NCBI RefSeq assembly: GCF_009649815.1
Contig: NZ_WJIC01000004.1
Span: 1-64,000, forward strand
Direction: 5' to 3'
DNA from: Nocardia sp. SYP-A9097
Lineage (GTDB): Bacteria > Actinomycetota > Actinomycetes > Mycobacteriales > Mycobacteriaceae
Length of the DNA stretch: 64,000 nt
Shown: positions 55,583-64,000 of the stretch, piece after piece
How the letters are laid out: the number at the start of each line of letters is the position of its first letter
Numbering within the stretch: position 1 is the first letter of the stretch
Notes under the pieces: generated by a model
Databases searched by the model: none
What the model saw: only the letters and a program-made list of their open reading frames with translations
What the model was told of the DNA's origin: nothing
Translations under genes and position numbers: made by a program

Positions 55583-57241
55583 ATGACGAACACCGTTGAC
55601 CTCCAGGCCCTCGCGGCCCAGATCGCCGGGAAGCTCACCGGTCCGGGCGGGCAGTTCGAGATGACCGCCGAGGAGGTGCTCGGCGCGACCATCCCGGTCT
55701 TCCGTAATCGGCATCGCTCGCTGCTGGAGGTGCTCGAAGCCTCCCGTGAACTCGGCGACCGCGACTACCTGGTCAGTGCCGACAGCCGGATGACCTTCGC
55801 CGAACACTACGAGGCCGCGGGCGCGCTGGCGGCGGCGCTGGCGCAGCGCTACGGCGTCGGTAAGGGCGACCGGGTCGGCATTCTGGCCGCCAACAACCCG
55901 GAATGGGTGCTGACCTTCTGGGCGGCACAGCGTCTCGGCGCGATTCCGGTGGGCTACAACGCCTGGTGGGCTCCGATGGAGATTGCCTACGGGCTCGAGC
56001 ACACCGAGCCGAAGGTGGTGATCGTCGATGCCAAGCGCGCGGCGGCCGTGGCCGAATCCGGGTCGACGGTGCCGGTGCTCACCATGGAGCAGGACCTGCC
56101 CGCACTGATCGCGGAGTTCGCCGGGCAGTACCCGAGCGTCGAGGTGGCCGAGGACGATCCGGCCTGCATCCTGTACACCTCCGGTACCACCGGCCGCCCC
56201 AAGGGCGTGGTGCACTCGCATCGAAATATGGTGGCGGTCAGCGACTATCACCGCTTCACCGACGCGCTGGCGGCGGGCTTCCGCGGCCTGCCGTGGGATG
56301 GTTCGCCGACCAGCCGGCGGTTCCTGACCACCTCGCCGCTGTTCCATATCGCGAGCCTGCACAATCTGGCGATTCCGCGGCTGCGCACCGGTGACGCCGT
56401 GGTCTTCCCGTCCGGCGGCTTCGACGCCGACAAGATCCTGCGGCTCATCGAATCCGAGCGCATCACCAACTGGGGTGCGGTGCCGACCATGGCCAGCCGA
56501 CTGCTGGATACCGATCTCACACAATACGATCTGTCGTCGCTGGCCGGGTTCTCCCTCAATGCCGCGCCGTCCTCGCCCGCGCTGCAGCAGCGGCTGCGCG
56601 AGCGGCTGCCGGTCGCGCAGGTGGCGTTGACCACCAGCTACGGGTGCACGGAATCCGGTACCGCCGCCACCGTGGCGACACCGCCGGACCTGATGACCAA
56701 TCCGGAGACGGTGGGGCGGCCCATTATCGGTGTGGCCGTGGAGATTCGCGATCCCGAGGGGAATGTCGTCCCGGACGGCACCGAGGGCGAGATCTGTATT
56801 CGCAGCGCGTACGTCATGCTCGGCTACTGGAGCAACGAGGACGCCAGCAAGGCGTCCATCGACGAGAACCGCTGGCTGCGCAGCGGCGACTTCGGCTTCG
56901 TCAGCGAGGGTCGGCTGCAAATGGCCGGGCGGCGTTCGGATCTCATTCTGCGCGGCGGTGAGAACGTCTACCCGACCGAGATCGAGAACGCTCTCGACGA
57001 TCACCCGCTGGTGCAGGAATCCGCCGTGATCGGCATTCCGCACGAGGATCTCGGTCAAGAAGTGGCGGCGATTGTCGTTGTGGCCAATCCTGATTCGGTT
57101 ACCGAAGACGAACTGCGCGATCATGTGGCGCAGCGGCTCGCCTACTTCAAGGTGCCCGCCCGCTGGCTCATCACCGCTGATGCGCTGCCTCGCAATGCGA
57201 CCGGCAAGGTGCTGCGCCGCGACCTATCCCTCGGGGAGTGA
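55583..57241 (+). CDS. Acyl-CoA synthetase (class I adenylate-forming)
   Basis: The 552-residue protein activates a carboxylic acid with ATP and CoA. Motifs: [19 protein letters not shown] (P-loop), [14 protein letters not shown] (A5-type), [30 protein letters not shown] and [14 protein letters not shown] (catalytic Lys). The substrate chain cannot be read. It follows the hydrolase by 55 bases and is itself 6 bases before the amidohydrolase. Confidence 0.92.
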   Translation: MTNTVDLQALAAQIAGKLTGPGGQFEMTAEEVLGATIPVFRNRHRSLLEVLEASRELGDRDYLVSADSRMTFAEHYEAAGALAAALAQRYGVGKGDRVGILAANNPEWVLTFWAAQRLGAIPVGYNAWWAPMEIAYGLEHTEPKVVIVDAKRAAAVAESGSTVPVLTMEQDLPALIAEFAGQYPSVEVAEDDPACILYTSGTTGRPKGVVHSHRNMVAVSDYHRFTDALAAGFRGLPWDGSPTSRRFLTTSPLFHIASLHNLAIPRLRTGDAVVFPSGGFDADKILRLIESERITNWGAVPTMASRLLDTDLTQYDLSSLAGFSLNAAPSSPALQQRLRERLPVAQVALTTSYGCTESGTAATVATPPDLMTNPETVGRPIIGVAVEIRDPEGNVVPDGTEGEICIRSAYVMLGYWSNEDASKASIDENRWLRSGDFGFVSEGRLQMAGRRSDLILRGGENVYPTEIENALDDHPLVQESAVIGIPHEDLGQEVAAIVVVANPDSVTEDELRDHVAQRLAYFKVPARWLITADALPRNATGKVLRRDLSLGE

Positions 57242-57247
57242 GAGACC

Positions 57248-58996
57248 GTGTACGACACCATCATCAAGGACGGGCGCTGGTTCGACGGCACCGGTGCGCC
57301 GTCCGCCATCCGTAATATCGGCATCACCGACGGGCGAGTCGCCGCGGTCAGCGCCGAACCGCTCGACGAAACCGATTGCGGGCGAGTCATAGACGCCGCC
57401 GGGCGGTGGGTCATGCCTGGCATGGTGGATATCCACACCCACTATGACGTGGAGGTGCTGCTGGATCCGACGCTGTCGGAGTCGCTGCGGCACGGTGTCA
57501 CCACGATTGTGCTCGGATCCTGCTCGCTCTCGACCATTCACGTGAATGGCTCGGACGCGGGCGACCTGTTCGGACGCGTGGAGGCGATTCCGCACAAGTT
57601 CGTGGTGTCGGCGGTCGACGACCTCAAGACCTGGAACAGCGCGCACAGCTATGTGGCGGCGCTGGAATCGCTGCCGCTGGGCGCGAATCTGGCTGCCTTC
57701 ATCGGGCATTCGGATATTCGGGCCGCGCAGATGGGTCTGGACCGTTCGACTCGGCCGGATGTGAAGCCGACCGAAGCGGAGTTGCAGGCCATGGAGCTCA
57801 AGCTCACCGAGGCCCTCGACGCCGGCTTCGTGGGCATGTCCTCGCAGCAACTGCTCTTCGACAAGCTCGATGGTGAGGTGTGCCGGTCGCGCACGCTGCC
57901 CTCCACCTACGCCAAGCCGAAGGAACGGCGGCGGCTGAATCGCATTCTGCGCGACCGGAAGCGGGCGTTGCAGGGTGGTCCCGATGTGGCGCGCCCGCAG
58001 AGCCTGATCGCCATGGCGGCCAGCAGCCTCGGCATCTTCCGGCCGAATCTGAAGGTGAGCCTGCTGTCGGCGGCCGATATCAAGGCCATTCCCGGTGTGG
58101 TGCAGATCTTCCCGCTCATCGGCAAGATCCTGAACCGGCTCGGCGGCGACTTCCGCTGGCAGCACCTGCCGGTGCCGTTCGAGGTGTACTCCGATGGCAT
58201 CGATCTGCCGGTTTTCGAGGAATTCGGTTCCGGTGCGGCGGCTCTGCATCTGACGAATCAGATCGAGGATCGGCGCGCGCTGCTCGCCGACGAGGAGTAC
58301 CGGCGCTGGTTCCGCAAGGATTACGACAAGAAGTGGGGCCCGCGGGTCTGGCATCGGGACTTCTTCGATGCCGAGATCACCGAATGCCCCGACGAGACCG
58401 TGATCGGTAAGACCTTCGGTCAGGTCGGCGTGGATCGCGGCGGCGTGCACCCGGTGGACGCCTTCCTGGATCTGGTGGTGGAGTACGGGCCCAAGGTGCG
58501 CTGGCGCACCACCATCTCCAATCACCGTCCGGAGGTGCTGGACAAGCTGGCCGCGGATCCCACCGTGCAGCTGGGCTTTTCCGATGCCGGCGCGCACCTG
58601 CGCAATATGGCCTTCTACAACTTCGGGCTGCGACTGCTCAAGCGGGTGCACAAAGCGCAGCAGGCCGGGAAGCCGTTCATGACGGTGGAGCATGCCGTGC
58701 ATCGCGTCACCGGTGAGCTGGCCGACTGGTACGACCTGGATGCCGGGCATCTGCGGGTGGGTGATCGCGCCGATGTGTTGATCATCGATCCGGTCTACCT
58801 GGACGAGAGCCTGGACGCGTACGCGGAGAACCCGGTTCCCGAGTACGACAACCTTTCCCGCATGGTCAATCGCAATGACAACACCGTGACCGCCGTCCTG
58901 GTGAACGGTGAGTACGTCTTCGGGCTGGGTGAGAAGTCCCCGCAGCTCGGCAAGGAGCGCACGGGGGAATTCCTGCGCGCCGGTCGCCGCGGATAA
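57248..58996 (+). CDS. D-aminoacylase-type amidohydrolase
   Basis: The 582-residue metal-dependent amidohydrolase has GMVDIHTHYDVEVLLDP (H-x-H metal ligands), VTTIVLGSCSLS and the C-terminal SDAGAHLRNMAFYNFGL (catalytic Asp in GFSDAGAH), and DVLIIDPVYLDESL-like ending (N-acyl-D-amino-acid deacylase-like group). It hydrolyses a C-N bond, but actinobacterial members in such clusters have unknown substrates. GTG 57248. It is the unusual component relative to mymA-like operons. Confidence 0.88.
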   Translation: MYDTIIKDGRWFDGTGAPSAIRNIGITDGRVAAVSAEPLDETDCGRVIDAAGRWVMPGMVDIHTHYDVEVLLDPTLSESLRHGVTTIVLGSCSLSTIHVNGSDAGDLFGRVEAIPHKFVVSAVDDLKTWNSAHSYVAALESLPLGANLAAFIGHSDIRAAQMGLDRSTRPDVKPTEAELQAMELKLTEALDAGFVGMSSQQLLFDKLDGEVCRSRTLPSTYAKPKERRRLNRILRDRKRALQGGPDVARPQSLIAMAASSLGIFRPNLKVSLLSAADIKAIPGVVQIFPLIGKILNRLGGDFRWQHLPVPFEVYSDGIDLPVFEEFGSGAAALHLTNQIEDRRALLADEEYRRWFRKDYDKKWGPRVWHRDFFDAEITECPDETVIGKTFGQVGVDRGGVHPVDAFLDLVVEYGPKVRWRTTISNHRPEVLDKLAADPTVQLGFSDAGAHLRNMAFYNFGLRLLKRVHKAQQAGKPFMTVEHAVHRVTGELADWYDLDAGHLRVGDRADVLIIDPVYLDESLDAYAENPVPEYDNLSRMVNRNDNTVTAVLVNGEYVFGLGEKSPQLGKERTGEFLRAGRRG

Positions 58997-59008
58997 CAGG
59001 AGATCGCT

Positions 59009-59788
59009 TTGAGCACAGCAAGATTCGACGGAAAGGTCGCCGTCGTCACGGGCGCGGCCTCCGGGATCGCCTCGGCCATCGCCACCGCGCTGGTGGCCGA
59101 GGGCGCCTCGGTGGTCGGCCTCGATATCGACGAGGCGGGCCTGGGTAAGAAGGTCGCCGAACTCGGTGACGCCTTCGTCCCGGTGCTCGCGGATGTGACG
59201 GTGGAGGCGCAGGTCGCCGACGGAATCGCTACTGCCGCAGAGTGTTTCGGCCGCCTGGACGTGGCCTTCAATGTGGCGGGCGGTTCCCGAATCGGTGCCG
59301 TCACCGATCTCGACGAAGCGGACTGGGACTTCACAGTCGACTTGGTGCAGAAGAGCGTGTTCCTCTGCACCAAACACGAGGCCCGGCTGATGCGCGAGAG
59401 CGGTGGCGGCGCCATCGTGAACGTCTCCTCGCTGGACGGCCGGGTCCCCATGCCCGGCGGCAGCCCGTACTCCACCGGCAAAGCGGGTGTGGTGATGTTC
59501 AGCAAGAACGCCGCACTCGAGTTGGCGCAGTATGGAATTCGAGTGAACTCGGTGCTGCCCGGCCTGGTCGACACCCCGCTCACGGCGGCGGTCATGGGCT
59601 ACGAACCCGCGAAACAGATGTTCCTGGACCGGATTCCGCTGGGCGCGGCCGCCAGCGCCGAACAGGTCGCCGCCCCCTGCCTGTTCCTCGCCAGCGACGA
59701 CGCCTCCTACATCACCGGCACCGAACTGGTGGTGGACGGCGGCTGGGAGATCAGCAACTTCCCGAATCTGGCCAAGCTCGCCGGATAA
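59009..59788 (+). CDS. Short-chain dehydrogenase/reductase (SDR)
   Basis: The 259-residue classical SDR has VAVVTGAASGIASAIA (NAD(P) loop TGxxxGIx), NVAGGSRIGAV, VNVSSLDGRVPMPGGS (catalytic Ser), PYSTGKAGVVM (Y-x-x-x-K), RVNSVLPGLVDTPLT and TELVVDGGW. Asp in GLDIDEAGL suggests NAD preference. TTG 59009 has CAGGAG 6 bases upstream. It would oxidise an alcohol or reduce a ketone in the pathway; last gene of the operon. Confidence 0.92.
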   Translation: MSTARFDGKVAVVTGAASGIASAIATALVAEGASVVGLDIDEAGLGKKVAELGDAFVPVLADVTVEAQVADGIATAAECFGRLDVAFNVAGGSRIGAVTDLDEADWDFTVDLVQKSVFLCTKHEARLMRESGGGAIVNVSSLDGRVPMPGGSPYSTGKAGVVMFSKNAALELAQYGIRVNSVLPGLVDTPLTAAVMGYEPAKQMFLDRIPLGAAASAEQVAAPCLFLASDDASYITGTELVVDGGWEISNFPNLAKLAG

Positions 59789-59916
59789 CTCACCCGCGGG
59801 CGAGATACCCGTTCATGTTCGACCCCGTCAGATCGCTGCTGGTCATCAGTGCAAGCTGATGGCCGGCAGCGGTCGTTGCGGTCCGAAACCGCAGTGTCAC
59901 AGCGGAATCGCGGAAC

Positions 59917-60309
59917 TCATAGCGCAGGGCGGATATCGGTGTGTACAAAGTCATTGCCCTTGTACAGCAGCGGTTCACCCGCTTCCGATGCCAGCGCGTA
60001 CGCGAAGCAATCGCCGAAGTTCAGCTGAGCCGGATGCCCGCTGCCTTTGCCGAAATCGCGATATGCGGCGCGGGCGGCCGCGGCTTGCTCCAGGGTGACC
60101 GGTTGCAACTCGAGTCGCAGCCGCTTGATCAGTTCGTCTGCGCGACGCGCGAATAGTGGGTCGGGGTCGCGATCGACCTTGATCGCGACCTCGAGATGGT
60201 TGACCACCGACATCATGGGATTTGTTGCCGCCGCGATGGTTTCGAGGAATTCCGCGCACTCCGGCTCGTCCTTCAAGATGGCCAGCAGGGCAGAGGCATC
60301 CACGATCAT
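59917..60309 (-). CDS. vapC: VapC-type PIN-domain toxin
   Basis: The 130-residue PIN ribonuclease has the acidic metal-binding residues Asp4 (MIVDASALL), Glu40 (NHLEVAI), Asp100 (NFGDCFAY) and Asp120. It would cleave RNA when freed from its antitoxin. ATG 60309 overlaps the vapB stop by four bases, so the pair is cotranslated. It resembles the Rv0624-type family. Confidence 0.92.
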   Translation of the reverse strand: MIVDASALLAILKDEPECAEFLETIAAATNPMMSVVNHLEVAIKVDRDPDPLFARRADELIKRLRLELQPVTLEQAAAARAAYRDFGKGSGHPAQLNFGDCFAYALASEAGEPLLYKGNDFVHTDIRPAL

Positions 60310-60569
60310 GCCGGCAGTCCTGCGTCATCGTAAAGATCGTCGGTATTGAGTAGTGCGAGCCGCTCTGGCGTAAGCATCCTATGGATATCGGCGACCAGTA
60401 CATCGATCTTTTGTCGTTGGATATCCAGCCGGATTCCCTGCTGTGCATCAAGATCTCGGAGCATGAGTTTCAACGCCTCCTCCACCACGCTGGTCTGCGA
60501 CAGCCCGGTCCGCTGGGCTGCCTCACGTACCAGTGCGTGAACGCGTTCGTTCTTGATGTTCAAGCTCAT
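60306..60569 (-). CDS. vapB: VapB-type antitoxin
   Basis: The 87-residue protein begins MSLNIKNERVHALVREAAQ and has a ribbon/helix-like N-terminus with TGLSQTSVVEEALKLML, then a C-terminal tail LLNTDDLYDDAGLPA that probably wraps the toxin. It belongs to the VapB group with PSK-type transcription factor domain (Rv0623-like). The inverted repeat at 60611-60637 is its likely operator. Confidence 0.88.
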   Translation of the reverse strand: MSLNIKNERVHALVREAAQRTGLSQTSVVEEALKLMLRDLDAQQGIRLDIQRQKIDVLVADIHRMLTPERLALLNTDDLYDDAGLPA

Positions 60570-60610
60570 GGCATCCGCCTTCCCGGGCGCACCTCGCCGT
60601 TGCGGGGCTC

Positions 60611-60637
60611 TCTACCATTCTAGTATCTAATGGTAGA
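60611..60637. promoter_or_regulatory. VapBC operator
   Basis: TCTACCATT and AATGGTAGA are perfect 9-base arms separated by 9 bases. TAGAAT on the minus strand inside the site is a good -10, so binding would shut off vapBC. Confidence 0.7.
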
Positions 60638-60676
60638 ACGTCCACCGGTTTCAGGCTGATCGGTTAGCCCGCGGGC

Positions 60677-60889
60677 TCACTCCCTGGCGAGCCCGTCCGC
60701 GCTGATCGACGCCGCATCCAGACCGAGCATCTGCAGCAGGTATTCGCAATCCGCCGCATCCAGTGCGTGACCTGCGACCGTGTGCCGAGCCAGTGCGTTC
60801 TGCTTGGCACATGCCGCCTTCTCAGCCGCGCGCGCCGCACCGAATTCACTCTGCTCATCCCGCAGGGTGGTCTGTCTTGTGGAGTTCAT
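60677..60889 (-). CDS. Small hypothetical protein
   Basis: The 70-residue protein starts MNSTRQTTLRDEQSEFGAAR and is rich in Ala, Gln and charged residues, with three Cys residues (AACAK, ADCEY near 53). The C-terminal part (DCEYLLQMLGLDAASISADG) may be helical. ATG 60889 has GGGAAG about 12 bases upstream; the longer frame to 60958 has no conserved appearance. No family recognised; coding support is only moderate. Confidence 0.55.
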   Translation of the reverse strand: MNSTRQTTLRDEQSEFGAARAAEKAACAKQNALARHTVAGHALDAADCEYLLQMLGLDAASISADGLARE

Positions 60890-61017
60890 GTGCCAACTTC
60901 CCGGGCCGCGCCGGGTTGCCGTATCCGAATGACTCGGGTCAACACCGCCTGCCTTCACCCTACTGTGTGCCCCTGGTTATCGAAATGAGATCCACCGATA
61001 CCGGACTTGACCCCCGA

Positions 61018-61752
61018 TCAACGGGGTGGGAGAACCGGAGCGTCCCAGGCTCGCGCGAAGCGGCGTTTGTCCGCGGCGTTGGTTTCCTTGCTGCGGTAGA
61101 CGACGTATGGGCGGGTCAGGTAGCCGACGGGGGCGCTGAACATGTGGACCAGGCGGGTGTACGGCCAGATGGCGATCAGGGTCAGGACGAGCAGGCCGTG
61201 GGCTTGGAAGGTCCAGGGGGTGCCGACCATGAGGTCCGGCTGGGGGTGGGTGGAAAAGAGACTGCGGAACCAGGGAGAGACGGTTTCGCGGTAGTTGTAG
61301 GTGCCCCAGAGCAGGTTGCTGCCGACCGTGTTGAGCAGACCGGTGATCAGAGCGCCCGCCAGCAGGACGTACATGAGTTGGTCATTGCGGGTGGTGGCTT
61401 TGCGGACGGCCGTGACGGTGACGCGGCGGTACAGCAGGATCGCTATGCCCGCGATGACCGCTATGCCCGCGACCGTGCCCGCGGAGACCGCGACCACGTG
61501 ATAGAGGTGCTCGGAGATGCCTACGGCATCGGTCCAGGACTCGGGGATGAGGACGCCGAGTACGTGACCGCCGATGACGCCGAGCATGCCGAAGTGGAAC
61601 AGCGGACTGCCCAGGCGCAGCAGCCGGGACTCGTAGACCTGGGAAGACCGTGTGGTCCAGCCGAATTGGTCATTGCGATAGCGCCACAGGTGACCCAGGA
61701 CGAACGAGGTGAAGGCGACATAGGGGAGTGTCAGCCAGAGAGCGGGGGTCAT
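61018..61752 (-). CDS. narI: Respiratory nitrate reductase gamma subunit NarI
   Basis: NarI is the membrane cytochrome b that takes electrons from quinol to NarGH. The 244-residue protein has about five membrane segments (LWLTLPYVAFTSFVLGHLWR; HFGMLGVIGGHVLGVLI with haem His; LYHVVAVSAGTVAGIAVIAG) and His residues placed for two haems. ATG 61752 overlaps the narJ stop (ATGA). Last gene of narGHJI. Confidence 0.95.
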   Translation of the reverse strand: MTPALWLTLPYVAFTSFVLGHLWRYRNDQFGWTTRSSQVYESRLLRLGSPLFHFGMLGVIGGHVLGVLIPESWTDAVGISEHLYHVVAVSAGTVAGIAVIAGIAILLYRRVTVTAVRKATTRNDQLMYVLLAGALITGLLNTVGSNLLWGTYNYRETVSPWFRSLFSTHPQPDLMVGTPWTFQAHGLLVLTLIAIWPYTRLVHMFSAPVGYLTRPYVVYRSKETNAADKRRFARAWDAPVLPPR

Positions 61753-62429
61753 CGGCGGGCTTCCGATCCGGCGAAGGCCAGGGGGTCCATGGCGAAGGGC
61801 TCCAGGCCGACCTCTTCCTCGGGCGGACCCTGGGCGGCGAGTTCGGCAATGCGGCGGCGGTCGGCGGTGGTGACCGGCGGCAGCGTGGAGGTGACGGCGG
61901 TGAGAATGCCCGCGTACGGAGATCCGCTGTCGGACAGGGAGAGTCGTAGCAGCTCCAGGACGGGGACGTGCTCGCCGAGCAGGCGTTCGCCGCCGATGGG
62001 GTCCACGGTGGCGGCGAATTCCAGCAGCACCGGGAGGTGGTCGGGGAGCTCCTCGTCGCCGAGCTCCACGCCCGCCTGCCGGTAGGCGTGCTTGAAACGC
62101 AGCAGTGCCATACCGCGTTTGCGGGTGTCGCCGTAGGCGTAGAAGGTCAGGTGCAGGCTGGCGCGGCGGCGCATATCGAAGGTCTCGACGTACTGCTGCG
62201 CCAGGGCGATGGGGGAGCCGGCGCGCAGGTGGTCGAGGAAGCCGTCCAGGTGCGGGCGCACGGTGCCGGGCAATTCGGCTGTGGCGCTGGACAAGTCGTC
62301 GAGCATGGCGAGGGTGCGCTCATGCGGGTAGTCCAGCAGCAGGGCGGCCAGCCGCCACACCAGATGCCGGTCCCGCTCGGAGAGGGCGACCACGGGTTCG
62401 GGGCGGCGGCGCAGTTTCAGCAGGCTCAT
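61749..62429 (-). CDS. narJ: Nitrate reductase assembly chaperone NarJ
   Basis: The 226-residue protein is the dedicated chaperone that holds NarG for molybdenum cofactor insertion. It has the TorD/NarJ-type helical pattern: VWRLAALLLDYPHERTLAML, QQYVETFDMRRRASLHLTFY (conserved E-T-F-D-x-R-R block) and ELPDHLPVLLEFAATVDP. ATG 62429 overlaps narH stop. Confidence 0.93.
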   Translation of the reverse strand: MSLLKLRRRPEPVVALSERDRHLVWRLAALLLDYPHERTLAMLDDLSSATAELPGTVRPHLDGFLDHLRAGSPIALAQQYVETFDMRRRASLHLTFYAYGDTRKRGMALLRFKHAYRQAGVELGDEELPDHLPVLLEFAATVDPIGGERLLGEHVPVLELLRLSLSDSGSPYAGILTAVTSTLPPVTTADRRRIAELAAQGPPEEEVGLEPFAMDPLAFAGSEARR

Positions 62430-64000
62430 CGGATCGCACCCGTCGGAATCGGTTCGGCCGCATCGTCATTGGGTGGGGCGTCACCATTGTGGGTGTCGCC
62501 GTTGCCGTTCTTGGCGGGGAGCAGCCCGGCGGCGCTCTTACCGTCCCAGTTGAGCAGGTTGATGCGGTTCGACTTCTCGTCCGGCGCGGCGCCATTGGTG
62601 TCGGTGAGGTGGAACTTCTCGACCACCACGTCGAGCGCGGTCATACCGGGTCCGCCGTCGGTGTCCAGCGAGCAGCCGGTGGCGAGTGAATCCAGTTCGT
62701 GCGCACGGGAAGTCGCGCCATTGGGGATCACATAGCGGTGCTCGTACTTGGCGATGGCGAGCAGCCGGTACATGGCCTCGATCTCCTCGGGCTCGAGGCC
62801 CACGGAGTCGGGAATCCCCATATCGGGTTCCTGACCGAGATTGATCGACCGCATGAACGAACGCATTCCGGCGAGGCGTTGCAGTGAATCCCGGACCGGT
62901 TCGATCTGACCGGCGGTGAACAGTTCGGCCAAGTACTCCAGGGGAATTCGCAATGCGTCGATGGCACCGAAGAGATTCGAGACATTCTCGCCGTCGTGCC
63001 CGGTCTCGGACAGCACATCCACCACCGGCGACAGCGGCGGCACGTACCAGACCATCGGCATGGTGCGGTACTCCGGATGCAGCGGCAGTGCGATCTTGTA
63101 GTCGACGATCAGCTTGTAGACCGGTGAATCCTGTGCCGCCTGAATCCAATCCGGGGAGATGCCGGCGGCCTCGGCCTCGGCGATCACCCGCGGATCATGC
63201 GGATTGAGGAACACCCCGAGCTGGGCCGGGTACAGCTCCTTGTCGTCGGTGACCTCGCAGGCCGCCCGCACGGCATCCGCGTCGTACAGCATGACGCCGA
63301 TATACCGCAGCCGCCCGACGCAGGTCTCCGAGCACACGGTCGGAATGCCGACCTCCACACGCGGGTAGCAGAAAGTACATTTTTCCGCCTTGCCCGTCTT
63401 GTGGTTGAAGTAGATCTTCTTGTATGGGCAACTGCTCACACACTGCCGCCAGCCACGGCACTTGTCCTGGTCCACCAGCACGATGCCGTCTTCGGAACGC
63501 TTGTAGATCGCGCCCGAGGGGCAGGCCGCCGCGCAGGACGGGTTCAAGCAGTGCTCGCAGATGCGCGGCAGATAGAACATGAAGGTCTGCTCGAATTCGA
63601 GCTTCACCTGCTCGGACAGCTTGGCCAGCAGCGGGTCCTTACCGACCTGCTCCGGGCCGGAGCCGAGCGAGTCGTCCCAGTTCGCGCCCCAGGTGACATC
63701 CGTATTCTCGCCGGTGATAAGGGATTTGGGCCGTGCTACCGGGGTGGTGTCCATCTGCGGGGCGGACAGCAGGTTGTCGTAGTCGTAGCTCCACGGGTCG
63801 TAGTAATCCGACACGGTGGGCAGGTCCGGATTGGCGAAGATATTGAGCAGCCGCTTCATTCGCGACCCGGATTTGAGGGTCAGCTTGCCCCGCTTGGTGA
63901 GGGTCCACCCGCCCTTCCACTTCTCCTGATCCTCGTAGCGGCGCGGATAGCCTTGTCCCGGACGGGTTTCCACATTGTTGAACCACACGTACTCGGTGCC
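62426..64000 (-). CDS. narH: Respiratory nitrate reductase beta subunit NarH (5' end outside window)
   Basis: NarH relays electrons through iron-sulphur clusters from NarI to NarG. The window holds 524 residues; the frame stays open to base 64000 and begins GTEYVWFNNVETRPGQGYP, so about 35-40 residues, including the first cluster's CIGC-type motif, are missing. Present are CEHCLNPSCAAACPSG, CRGWRQCVSSCPYK (the Trp in place of Cys marks the 3Fe-4S cluster of NarH) and CTFCYPRVE...CSETC. narJ and narI follow in overlapping order; narG should lie upstream. Confidence 0.95.
   Translation of the reverse strand, partial: GTEYVWFNNVETRPGQGYPRRYEDQEKWKGGWTLTKRGKLTLKSGSRMKRLLNIFANPDLPTVSDYYDPWSYDYDNLLSAPQMDTTPVARPKSLITGENTDVTWGANWDDSLGSGPEQVGKDPLLAKLSEQVKLEFEQTFMFYLPRICEHCLNPSCAAACPSGAIYKRSEDGIVLVDQDKCRGWRQCVSSCPYKKIYFNHKTGKAEKCTFCYPRVEVGIPTVCSETCVGRLRYIGVMLYDADAVRAACEVTDDKELYPAQLGVFLNPHDPRVIAEAEAAGISPDWIQAAQDSPVYKLIVDYKIALPLHPEYRTMPMVWYVPPLSPVVDVLSETGHDGENVSNLFGAIDALRIPLEYLAELFTAGQIEPVRDSLQRLAGMRSFMRSINLGQEPDMGIPDSVGLEPEEIEAMYRLLAIAKYEHRYVIPNGATSRAHELDSLATGCSLDTDGGPGMTALDVVVEKFHLTDTNGAAPDEKSNRINLLNWDGKSAAGLLPAKNGNGDTHNGDAPPNDDAAEPIPTGAIR

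Overview
The window is high-GC actinobacterial DNA, most likely from Nocardia or a close mycolate-forming relative (order Mycobacteriales). This rests on many GTG/TTG starts, NTGA start/stop overlaps, tgs3-like and DesA3-like lipid genes, WhiB1, an RshA-type anti-sigma factor, ribosomal protein bL37, and a gene order that, as recalled, follows the M. tuberculosis stretch from about Rv3205c to Rv3240c. No tRNA, rRNA, CRISPR array or prophage was seen.

Region 1 (1-7.4 kb): the tail of an IS30-type transposase, a bluB gene, two tandem DesA3-type membrane desaturases, their ferredoxin-reductase-like electron donor, a DUF6912-type protein and a tgs3-like acyltransferase. Desaturase 1 and the reductase carry the same two-unit operator-like array upstream. 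Region 2 (7.8-17.3 kb): secA1, small secreted and hypothetical proteins, a Ddn-type F420 enzyme, aroA-rsgA, an aldehyde dehydrogenase and an SRAP (YedK/HMCES) DNA-protein crosslink enzyme. Region 3 (17.3-24.8 kb): a MarR-controlled DHA2 exporter, YbaK, the thiol-stress pair sigH-rshA with a SigH-type promoter and an extended N-terminus, the 24-residue bL37 gene, a TB7.3-like biotinyl protein, pdtaS, and whiB1 with a CRP-like site. Region 4 (25-41 kb): lipid kinase, membrane protein, rhlE-PQQ protein-phosphatase-GNAT operon, two hydrolases that look inserted, ferritin-like protein, DUF3107, TetR, DUF3152, moeZ and a TIGR02569 protein.

Region 5 (41-52 kb) handles nitrate and nitrite: narK; a GntR regulator diverging from a CynX/NimT-type transporter; then a GlnR-box-preceded operon narK-nirB-nirD-nnaR-sirohydrochlorin chelatase, which combines transport, reduction, sirohaem supply and its own co-regulator. 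narHJI at 61-64 kb (narH runs off the window) adds respiratory nitrate reductase. Region 6 (52-60 kb) is a TetR-controlled five-gene catabolic operon (flavin monooxygenase, class C-type serine hydrolase, acyl-CoA ligase, D-aminoacylase-type amidohydrolase, SDR) that resembles the mymA operon in logic but has a different regulator and an extra amidohydrolase. A VapBC module follows.

Two families of dispersed intergenic repeats run through the window: a ~110-125 bp element with GGGCCGCGAAC-type inverted ends (three copies) and a short GGGGC-loop-GCCCC hairpin element (five copies, three between convergent genes). These, the two-form SigH locus and the catabolic operon are the best candidates for follow-up. 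All positions and matches were read by eye; no database or folding program was run.
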